DNA of 20,087 bases, taken from assembly GCA_045585895.1 (NCBI GenBank), contig JAZMZI010000024.1, forward strand, positions 1-20,087, given 5' to 3'. Below the pieces are notes generated by a model. That model had not been told where the DNA came from. It did no database searches and was given only the letters and a program-made list of their open reading frames with translations. Below, in pieces: positions 14,746-20,087 of the stretch. Each line of letters opens with the position of its first letter. Position 1 is the first letter of the stretch. Source of the stretch: SVTX01 sp045585895. Lineage in GTDB: Bacteria > Bacillota > Clostridia > Oscillospirales > CAG-272. Position numbers and translations under genes: made by a program.

Positions 14746-16404
14746 TCATTTCATCACTGCGCCCTGATCTGCGCCGCTGACGAGGCGAGCGTAGCGAGCG
14801 AGCCAGCCCGACTTAACGTTAGGCTCACGGGGAATAAGCTTTTCGCGTCTTGCGGCGAGAACCTCGTCGCTGACCTGTACGTTGATAGAAGCGTTAGGAA
14901 TGTCGATAGAAATAATATCGCCTTCCTCGATAAGTGCGATGTTACCGCCGTCAGCCGCCTCGGGGGAGACGTGACCGATAGACGCGCCACGCGACGCGCC
15001 CGAGAATCGTCCGTCAGTGATAAGAGCAACGGTCTTATCAAGCTTCATACCTGCCAAAGCAGAGGTAGGATTGAGCATCTCTCTCATTCCGGGGCCGCCC
15101 TTGGGGCCTTCGTATCTTATGACGACTACGTCGCCGTCAACTATCTTACCCGTGTAGATTGCCGCAATAGCCTCGTCCTCGGAGTTGAAAACTCTTGCGG
15201 GACCGCTATGGCAAAGCATTTCGGGAGCGACTGCACTTCTCTTTACAACACAACCCTTCTGCGCTATATTACCCCAGAGGATCTGGATTCCGCCGGTTGC
15301 GCTGTAAGGCTCGTCAATGGGACGGATAGCCTTGGTGGACTTAATATACGCGCCCTTTACGTTCTCGCCGACGGTCTTGCCCGTAACGGTAAGAGCGTCT
15401 ACGTCAAGCAGACCCTTCTTGATAAGCTCTGCCTGAACCGCGGGGATACCGCCTGCGGCGTCGAGATCCTGCATGTGAGTTGCGCCTGCGGGAGCCAAGT
15501 GGCAGAGATTAGGAACCTTTGCCGACATTTCGTTGAACAAATTAAGATCAAGGGGCACGCCTGCCTCATTGGCAATTGCCAAGAGGTGAAGCACGCTATT
15601 TGAGGAGCAACCGAGTGCCATATCGCAAGCAAGGGCGTTCTTGATCGATCTCTCGTTTATAATATCACGAGCGCAGATATTCTTTTCGACCATTTCCATA
15701 ATAGCCATACCCGCTCTCTTTGCAAGCATAATTCTCTTGTTGCTTACCGCGGGGATAGTACCGTTACCGGGGAGTGCGATACCCATAGATTCACAGAGGC
15801 AGTTCATAGAGTTTGCGGTGTACATTCCCGCACAAGAGCCGCATCCGGGGCAAGCGCCCGTTTCGCACTCGCAGAGCTTATCGGCGTCGATAAGACCCGC
15901 TTTATACGCGCCCACCGCCTCGAAAAGCTTGGAGAGGCTGACCTCTTCACCGTCGTATGTGCCCGCAAGCATAGGGCCGCCCGAGCATACAACGGTAGGA
16001 ACGTTCATTCTGACCGCCGCCATTACCATACCGGGAACTATCTTATCGCAGTTGGGAACAAGTACGAGACCGTCAAGCTGATGAGCCATAGTCATAGTCT
16101 CGACGCTGTCGGCAATAAGCTCGCGGCTTGCAAGCGAATATTTCATTCCGATATGTCCCATTGCGATTCCGTCACACACGCCGATGGAAGGAATGAGCAC
16201 AGGTGTGCCTCCCGCCATTCTTATTCCCGCCTTGACCGCATCCGCGATCTTGTCCAAATGCGCGTGTCCGGGTACTATCTCACTGTGTGCGCTGACTACA
16301 CCGATAAGAGGTCTTTCAAGCTCCTCCTTGGTGTATCCCATTGCAAAAAACAGACTTCTGTTCGGCGCTCTCTCCGCGCCCTTCGTTACGTTATCAGATC
16401 TCAT
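14746..16404 (-). CDS. ilvD: Dihydroxy-acid dehydratase
   Basis: Dehydrates 2,3-dihydroxy-isovalerate and its isoleucine analogue to the 2-oxo acids. The protein has 552 residues, the usual length. Cysteines for the Fe-S cluster are C119 in PNCDKIVPG and that in GACPGCGSCAGMYTANSMNCL. The N-terminal segment reads HSEIVPGHAHL without the cysteine (PCN-HL type) known from 2Fe-2S members, which suggests the oxygen-sensitive 4Fe-4S type; this is inference. The late TDGRFSGASRGASIGHVSPEA is intact. The start at 16404 has AAGGAG in front and matches MRSDNVTKGAERAP of the family. The open frame upstream to 16494 is only repeat copy D. Confidence 0.96.
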   Translation of the reverse strand: MRSDNVTKGAERAPNRSLFFAMGYTKEELERPLIGVVSAHSEIVPGHAHLDKIADAVKAGIRMAGGTPVLIPSIGVCDGIAMGHIGMKYSLASRELIADSVETMTMAHQLDGLVLVPNCDKIVPGMVMAAVRMNVPTVVCSGGPMLAGTYDGEEVSLSKLFEAVGAYKAGLIDADKLCECETGACPGCGSCAGMYTANSMNCLCESMGIALPGNGTIPAVSNKRIMLAKRAGMAIMEMVEKNICARDIINERSIKNALACDMALGCSSNSVLHLLAIANEAGVPLDLNLFNEMSAKVPNLCHLAPAGATHMQDLDAAGGIPAVQAELIKKGLLDVDALTVTGKTVGENVKGAYIKSTKAIRPIDEPYSATGGIQILWGNIAQKGCVVKRSAVAPEMLCHSGPARVFNSEDEAIAAIYTGKIVDGDVVVIRYEGPKGGPGMREMLNPTSALAGMKLDKTVALITDGRFSGASRGASIGHVSPEAADGGNIALIEEGDIISIDIPNASINVQVSDEVLAARREKLIPREPNVKSGWLARYARLVSGADQGAVMK

Positions 16405-16421
16405 GGTATTTCTCCTTTTTC

Positions 16422-16497
16422 GTGGGGAGGGAAAACCATTTTTGCAAAATAGGTTTTTCCTCCCCACACCCCACCCTTTCCAAAAAACTCTCAAAAA
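16422..16497 (-). repeat. Intergenic hairpin repeat, copy D, in front of ilvD
   Basis: A 16-bp stem GTGGGGAGGGAAAACC (16422-16437) with its complement (one G-T pair) at 16452-16467, an inner ATTTT/AAAAT helix, and then the flank, minus strand TTTTTGAGAGTTTTTTGG (16480-16497). It ends just before the ilvD ribosome binding site. It differs from copy C by paired changes (outer GC/GC against GT/AC), so the stem is conserved while the sequence changes. Confidence 0.85.
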
Positions 16498-16539
16498 GGG
16501 ATATGGGGAAAATATAGTGAATTTTAATTTTTTGCGAAA

Positions 16540-17163
16540 TTATTTCAGCTTTTTCTTCACTACCTCAACGATACGGATTATCGCGGGGGTGAGGGCGATA
16601 TTAATAGCAAATTCGATCAGGAAATTGATCCAGATCAAGCCCACGAGGAAGAAAAATACGTTTTGTCCGCCTGCCCATTTTTCAGATATAGTATCGCTGA
16701 AAAACAGTACCATTCCAATAAGGAATATTCCCGTGTTGATAACGGGTGCCGAGGCAGATGCGATAAGTGTTTTCAAATAGACCAGCTTTCCTTTGAAAGC
16801 TACGTCCAGCAGCTTATAGATGATGCCCGAGCCAAGTCCTGCCGCAACCGCCTTGACAAGCGCGACCACGGTATACATAGCGGGGTTAGCATCAAACAAG
16901 ATGCGAGTCATTATAGTTCCGGGAGACATAATGGTAAGCACAACGGTCATAATGCCGAAAACCAGACCGAGGATCGAGCCCTCGACAGGTCCCAGCAAAA
17001 ATGCTCCCACAACGATGGGGATCAGAACGAAGGAAAGCTCGATTCCCATAGCGGCAAACGGCGAGGATACCAGAGTGCCTACGTACTGCATGACGAAGAT
17101 CAGCGCAACCAATATAGCCAGCTGAACCAGTCGTAAGACCTTTTGTTTCGATGAAGTCTTCAT
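16540..17163 (-). CDS. ECF transporter S component, possibly for pantothenate
   Basis: A 207-residue membrane protein with about six hydrophobic helices and a basic C-terminus (VVKKKLK). It fits the substrate-binding S component of energy-coupling factor importers: the first helix has the AxxxA motif AILVA (16-20) used for docking to EcfT, and the loop GAFLLGPVEGSILGLVFG is typical. No EcfA or EcfT is nearby, so it would share the common module. Position next to a CoaX-like gene within an ilv operon favours pantothenate or a related precursor as cargo, but residues alone do not show it. The start at 17163 has AAGGAG upstream; the longer frame to 17208 lacks one. Confidence 0.8.
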   Translation of the reverse strand: MKTSSKQKVLRLVQLAILVALIFVMQYVGTLVSSPFAAMGIELSFVLIPIVVGAFLLGPVEGSILGLVFGIMTVVLTIMSPGTIMTRILFDANPAMYTVVALVKAVAAGLGSGIIYKLLDVAFKGKLVYLKTLIASASAPVINTGIFLIGMVLFFSDTISEKWAGGQNVFFFLVGLIWINFLIEFAINIALTPAIIRIVEVVKKKLK

Positions 17164-17274
17164 ATTAAATTCTCCTTGAGGGAATTCCACCCTCTGCTGT
17201 CGTCTCAAAATGAGTACGGCGCTTGAAATTTTTTATAATAATCGCGTAAATAATCGACGCGTTATTATCGAGGT

Positions 17275-18069
17275 TTATTTTGTTGTATTTTTGTAGATCC
17301 TTGCGAGTCCCTTGAGAGTCAAGGTTGGATCATATTCAAACACGTGGCTGAGATTGCCCAAAATAGGCTTACAGTTCTCACCCGTTGCGAAAAGCAGAGC
17401 ATTTCCGCTCTCGCACTTCATTTCTTTTTCAAATCGGTCAACGAGACCGTCTATCATAGCCGCCTGACCGAAGATAACTCCCGACATAAGCGACTCTCTT
17501 GTATTCTTTCCTATCGCGCGGTGAGAGCCCGACATTTCGATGTTAGGTAGCTGGGCGGTCTCTCTGTGAAGCGCGTCGAGAGACATTATAGCACCCGGAA
17601 GGATAGCACCGCCTATCACTTCCCAGTTTTTTATTGCGAAAAGCGTGGTGACCGCCCCGAGATCAAGAATTATTGCGGGGGCATCTGTCTTTTCTTCTTT
17701 AAGCTTTCCGACCACCTCGGCGGCATTGGCAACTATGTCCGCGCCAAGCTCGGCGGGATCGTCTATCTTTATTGCAAATCCCGTTTTCACCCCGGGCCCC
17801 ACAAAAATAGGCGTTTTGCCCGTAAGAGTGAGGATAACGTGTCTTATCACGTCGTTTAATTGAGGAACAACGCTTGCCATTATCACGCTGTCAACGTTTT
17901 TTACGTCAATTCCCGAAAAATCGAGTAATTGCTTCACCGTAACCGCATATTCGTCGGCAGTTTTTTTCATATCCGACGCAACTCTGAATTTTACCGTTGG
18001 CTCTGCCGACAAGTCAGCAAAAACCGCAAAAGTTATATTCTTGTTTGCTACGTTAACCGCTAATAACAC
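17275..18069 (-). CDS. CoaX-like (type III pantothenate kinase family) protein with altered active site
   Basis: A 264-residue member of the ASKHA-fold CoaX family. Overall features fit: GADIVANAAEV (109-119), LDLGAVTTLFAI (135-146), GGAILPGAIMSLDAL and IGKNTRESLMSG. But the N-terminal phosphate loop, usually DxGNT, reads NVANKN (6-11): the Asp is Asn, the Gly is Ala and the Thr is Lys. The usual GADR is GADI, and DxGTATT is DLGAVTT. D111 and D136 remain. True CoaX phosphorylates pantothenate in the first step of CoA synthesis; with these changes ATP binding is doubtful. The start is GTG at 18069, with AAGGAGG upstream. The intact frame and its place between ilvC and an S component suggest a kept, perhaps non-catalytic, role. 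Confidence 0.8.
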   Translation of the reverse strand: MLLAVNVANKNITFAVFADLSAEPTVKFRVASDMKKTADEYAVTVKQLLDFSGIDVKNVDSVIMASVVPQLNDVIRHVILTLTGKTPIFVGPGVKTGFAIKIDDPAELGADIVANAAEVVGKLKEEKTDAPAIILDLGAVTTLFAIKNWEVIGGAILPGAIMSLDALHRETAQLPNIEMSGSHRAIGKNTRESLMSGVIFGQAAMIDGLVDRFEKEMKCESGNALLFATGENCKPILGNLSHVFEYDPTLTLKGLARIYKNTTK

Positions 18070-18087
18070 AGTCGTTCCTCCTTCGCT

Positions 18088-18137
18088 AAAAGTTTTTTAG
18101 GCGCTTGGGGAACCTTTCGGGGAAGTTCCCCAAACGC
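18088..18137 (+). repeat. Diverged hairpin repeat, copy H, in front of coaX-like gene
   Basis: AAAAGTTTTTTAGG (18088-18101) resembles the family flank and is followed by GCG-C-TTGGGGAAC (18101-18113) pairing with GTTCCCCAA-A-CGC (18125-18137). The core AACCTTT is recognisable, but the T/A run is broken. Unlike copies B, C, D and F, it has plus orientation in front of a minus-strand gene. Confidence 0.5.
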
Positions 18138-18170
18138 ATCTTTTATCTTTCTATAACAAAGACCGACGAG

Positions 18171-18267
18171 AATTTGTGTCAGACAAGGCGCACCGGAGCA
18201 AGCAAAGTGAAGGCGTAGTTCCCTACGTCGAACTGCTTGCGAGGAACAACGAAGTATGACACAAATT
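18171..18267. repeat. 97-base inverted-repeat element behind ilvC
   Basis: Perfect 11-base ends AATTTGTGTCA (18171-18181) and TGACACAAATT (18257-18267) enclose a second pair GCAAGC/GCTTGC (18198-18203 with 18235-18240) and a central CGTAG/CTACG hairpin (18214-18218 with 18223-18227). The whole can fold into one long interrupted stem. It begins 13 bases after the ilvC stop. It encodes nothing evident and looks like a small non-autonomous mobile or structural repeat. Confidence 0.65.
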
Positions 18268-18280
18268 ATCTAAGGTCGTA

Positions 18281-19291
18281 TTACTTCTTAAGCCAGCTCA
18301 TCATCTGACGAAGCTCCGCGCCCGTCTGCTCAAGCTGATGCTCGGACTCAACTCTGCGGGTTGCGAGGAACTTAGCCTTGCGACCTGCGCTGAATTCCTG
18401 CATAAACTCGGAAGCGAAGGTACCGTTCTGGATCTCGTCGAGAACCTTCTTCATCTCCTTGCGGGTCTCGTCGGTGATAAGTCTCTTACCGGTTCTGTAA
18501 TCACCGTACTCCGCGGTGTTGGAGATAGAGTATCTCATCTTAGCAAAACCGCCCTGATTGATAAGGTCAACGATGAGCTTCATCTCGTGGATGCACTCAA
18601 AGTATGCCATCTCGGGCTCGTAGCCTGCGTTAACGAGGGTCTCGAAACCTGCCTTCATAAGCTCGGTTACACCACCGCAAAGAACTGCCTGCTCACCGAA
18701 GAGGTCGGTCTCGGTCTCTTCTCTGAAGCTGGTCTCGAGAATACCCGCTCTGCCCGCACCGATACCGCAAGCGTATGCAAGCGCATAGTCCTTAGCCTTG
18801 CCGGTGTAGTCCTGATATACCGCGATAAGAGAAGGAACGCCCTTACCCTCGAGGTACTGGGTTCTTACGGTGTGACCGGGGCCCTTGGGCGCTACCATAA
18901 TAACGTCGATGTTCTTTGCAGGCTGAATGAATCCGAAGTGGATGTTGAAGCCGTGAGCGAACATAAGCACGTCGCCGTCCTTCATGTAGGGAGCAACCTG
19001 CGCATTGTAGATGTCAGCCGCAAGCTCATCGGGAACCAGCATCATAACGATGTCTGCCGCCTTTGCCGCATCCTCAACCTCCATAACCTTAAAATTGGGG
19101 TTCTTTTCTGCGAATGCAGCTGCCTTTGCCCAGTGACCGCTTCCCTTTCTGAGACCTACGACTACGTTGCAGCCGCTCTCGGCAAGGTTCATGGAATGTG
19201 CGTGACCCTGGCTACCGAATCCGATAACCGCTACCGTTTTGTCCTTTATAAGGGCAAGATTACAATCGGTGTCATAATACTTGTTGATCAT
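18281..19291 (-). CDS. ilvC: Ketol-acid reductoisomerase
   Basis: Rearranges and reduces 2-acetolactate (or acetohydroxybutyrate) to the dihydroxy acid with NAD(P)H and Mg. At 336 residues it is a class I (short) KARI. The Rossmann motif GFGSQGHAHSMNL is near residue 24, and the cofactor-specificity loop GLRKGSGHW carries Arg, Lys and Ser, which in this family favours NADPH. The catalytic-domain metal residues are in FGEQAVLCGGVTELM and the ECIHEMKLIVDLI helix. The start has AAGGAG upstream. The 117-base gap to ilvN holds a heptamer repeat and a hairpin; no promoter was found there. Confidence 0.97.
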   Translation of the reverse strand: MINKYYDTDCNLALIKDKTVAVIGFGSQGHAHSMNLAESGCNVVVGLRKGSGHWAKAAAFAEKNPNFKVMEVEDAAKAADIVMMLVPDELAADIYNAQVAPYMKDGDVLMFAHGFNIHFGFIQPAKNIDVIMVAPKGPGHTVRTQYLEGKGVPSLIAVYQDYTGKAKDYALAYACGIGAGRAGILETSFREETETDLFGEQAVLCGGVTELMKAGFETLVNAGYEPEMAYFECIHEMKLIVDLINQGGFAKMRYSISNTAEYGDYRTGKRLITDETRKEMKKVLDEIQNGTFASEFMQEFSAGRKAKFLATRRVESEHQLEQTGAELRQMMSWLKK

Positions 19292-19363
19292 TTTTTTGTT
19301 CTCCTTAAAAAATATATGATTTTAAAATTAAATGCTTTTCGACGAAGGAGAAAAGCTACCTTA

Positions 19364-19396
19364 ACTCTTCACTCTTCACTTTTCACTCTTCACTTC
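19364..19396. repeat. Tandem heptamer repeat between ilvN and ilvC
   Basis: Four copies of a seven-base unit (ACTCTTC, ACTCTTC, ACTTTTC, ACTCTTC) and a partial fifth stand in tandem. On the transcribed strand they read GAAGAGT, a purine-rich run. A GCTTTTC/GAAAAGC stem-loop (19334-19340 with 19350-19356) lies next to it towards ilvC. Confidence 0.7.
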
Positions 19397-19422
19397 ATAC
19401 GAATTGTCTCACAATTCGTATG
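19396..19422 (-). other. Hairpin holding the ilvN stop codon
   Basis: CATACGAATTGT (19396-19407) and ACAATTCGTATG (19411-19422) form a perfect 12-bp stem with a three-base loop. The ilvN TGA (19409-19411) falls in the loop. One arm is coding (the last residues of IlvN), the other follows the gene. No T tract is present. Confidence 0.7.
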
Positions 19423-19903
19423 ACACGTCCCCGCGTTCCATCGCAATAGCTCCCGAACGGCAGGATTCAACGACGTCAAAAGACTTCGTAGAGTCGATAA
19501 ATCCGTTTATGCGGTTGGGCGTGTCGGTAAGCTCAACCACGGTACAACCGCCTGTTCTGTCGACCACTCTCGCTCCGTAGATCTCGATAAGTCTCGCAAG
19601 CTCCTCGTTCTGCTCCTCGGCAGGGGCGAATTTGATCAGCAGTATCTCACGGATCAGACTGAACGACGGCTCTACCGAGAAGATAAGCTTGGTCTCTATC
19701 AGCTTGCCCGTCTGCTTGATTATCTGCTGAAAGCTCCTTTCGTCACCCGTGGACATAATAGTCAAACGGGAGATCTTTTCGTTTTCAGTGGGGGAAACGG
19801 TAAGGGAGTCGATGTTGAAGCCTCGCTGAACGAACAGGGAGGAAATTCTCGCAAGCACGCCCGCGTTGTTTTCAACAAGGATGACCATACATTGCTTTTT
19901 CAT
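19409..19903 (-). CDS. ilvN: Acetolactate synthase small (regulatory) subunit
   Basis: Activates the catalytic subunit IlvB and mediates valine feedback. The 164-residue protein starts with an ACT domain (VILVENNAGVLARISSLFVQRGFNIDSLTV, from residue 7), given here only to mark the fold, followed by the ACT-like C-terminal half with LARLIEIYGARVVDRTGG and SGAIAMERG. Length is normal. It starts 12 bases after the ilvB stop with GGAGGAAGG between, so the two subunits are coupled. Its last residues (VSYEL) are encoded in one arm of a strong hairpin. Confidence 0.95.
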   Translation of the reverse strand: MKKQCMVILVENNAGVLARISSLFVQRGFNIDSLTVSPTENEKISRLTIMSTGDERSFQQIIKQTGKLIETKLIFSVEPSFSLIREILLIKFAPAEEQNEELARLIEIYGARVVDRTGGCTVVELTDTPNRINGFIDSTKSFDVVESCRSGAIAMERGDVSYEL

Positions 19904-19915
19904 CGTCCTTCCTCC

Positions 19916-20087
19916 TTAATTGAACTTGGTATCGTGGACCGTTCCGCCCGCGGGGATCATGGGAAGCACCTTTTCTTCCCGATCGATCTCGCACTCGATC
20001 CATACGGGACCTCCCAGCTTCAGCGCCTGCTTCATGGCGCTCTCAAACTCCGCGGGAGTCTTGCAACGGAAGCCGTGGGCACCAAAC
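19916..20087 (-). CDS. ilvB: Acetolactate synthase large subunit, C-terminal end (partial)
   Basis: Only the last 56 codons are inside the window, translated by hand from the minus strand. They contain FGAHGFRCKTPAEFESAM and, near the end, EEKVLPMIPAGGTVHD, the standard end of the catalytic ThDP-dependent subunit that condenses pyruvate to acetolactate. The frame is open to the right edge. The gene is the first visible member of the ilv-leu cluster; promoter and any T-box leader would lie outside the window. Confidence 0.9.
   Translation of the reverse strand, partial: FGAHGFRCKTPAEFESAMKQALKLGGPVWIECEIDREEKVLPMIPAGGTVHDTKFN

Noticed and set aside
19364..19396. CRISPR-like array
   Set aside because: The units are seven bases in direct tandem without spacers, so it is a simple tandem repeat.
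18338..19423. 361-codon plus-strand open frame opposite ilvC
   Set aside because: Mirror of ilvC that runs through the heptamer repeat and the ilvN-stop hairpin; no family resemblance.

Overview
The window looks like a chromosomal stretch from an anaerobic, low-to-mid-GC Firmicute, probably a gut-type clostridium (Oscillospirales or a neighbour). The grounds are GGAGG-type ribosome binding sites, TTGACA-N17-TATAAT promoters, a type III pantothenate kinase homologue, an ECF-type S component, and intergenic gaps full of hairpin repeats. This placement is inference; no rRNA or marker gene is present.

Layout, left to right. (1) 1-198: a hairpin-rich repeat and the purC terminator. (2) 199-1000: purC on the minus strand as a single-gene unit with its own promoter and terminator. 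(3) 1076-1903: a ZIP-family metal transporter (minus), divergent from (4) 1961-4503, two overlapping paralogous right-handed beta-helix (GH28-like) proteins, the only plus-strand genes. The divergent region carries two spaced inverted repeats that could be an operator. (5) A bidirectional terminator at 4509-4536 separates this pair from (6) argG-argH-argF (8245 to 4538, minus), which convert ornithine to arginine. This operon starts at a perfect sigma-A promoter flanked by two ARG-box-like sites. (7) 20087 to 8582 (minus): the branched-chain amino acid cluster ilvB(partial)-ilvN-ilvC-coaX-like-ECF S component-ilvD-leuA-leuC-leuD-leuB-ilvE, probably one long transcript, closed by a hairpin at 8503-8538.

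Together the ilv/leu genes make valine, isoleucine and leucine from pyruvate, 2-oxobutyrate and acetyl-CoA. The two inserted genes, a CoaX-like protein and an ECF S component, point to pantothenate or a related vitamin. Pantothenate shares the precursor 2-oxoisovalerate with valine and leucine. The CoaX-like protein has lost several active-site residues and may not be a kinase.

The protein-coding content is mostly ordinary biosynthesis. The less ordinary material is between the genes. A family of at least seven or eight intergenic hairpins shares a flank close to TTTTTGAAGTTTTTTGG and a stem core AACCTTTTT/AAAAAGGTT, while the outer stem sequence differs in each copy but stays self-complementary. 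Four copies sit directly in front of the ribosome binding sites of argH, leuC, leuA and ilvD. Two sit in the opposite orientation just behind the stops of leuA and ilvD. Other unrelated structures are a 97-base inverted-repeat element behind ilvC, a 12-bp hairpin holding the ilvN stop codon in its loop, a heptamer tandem repeat, and a GC-rich hairpin behind leuD. No tRNA, rRNA, CRISPR array, transposase or phage gene was seen.
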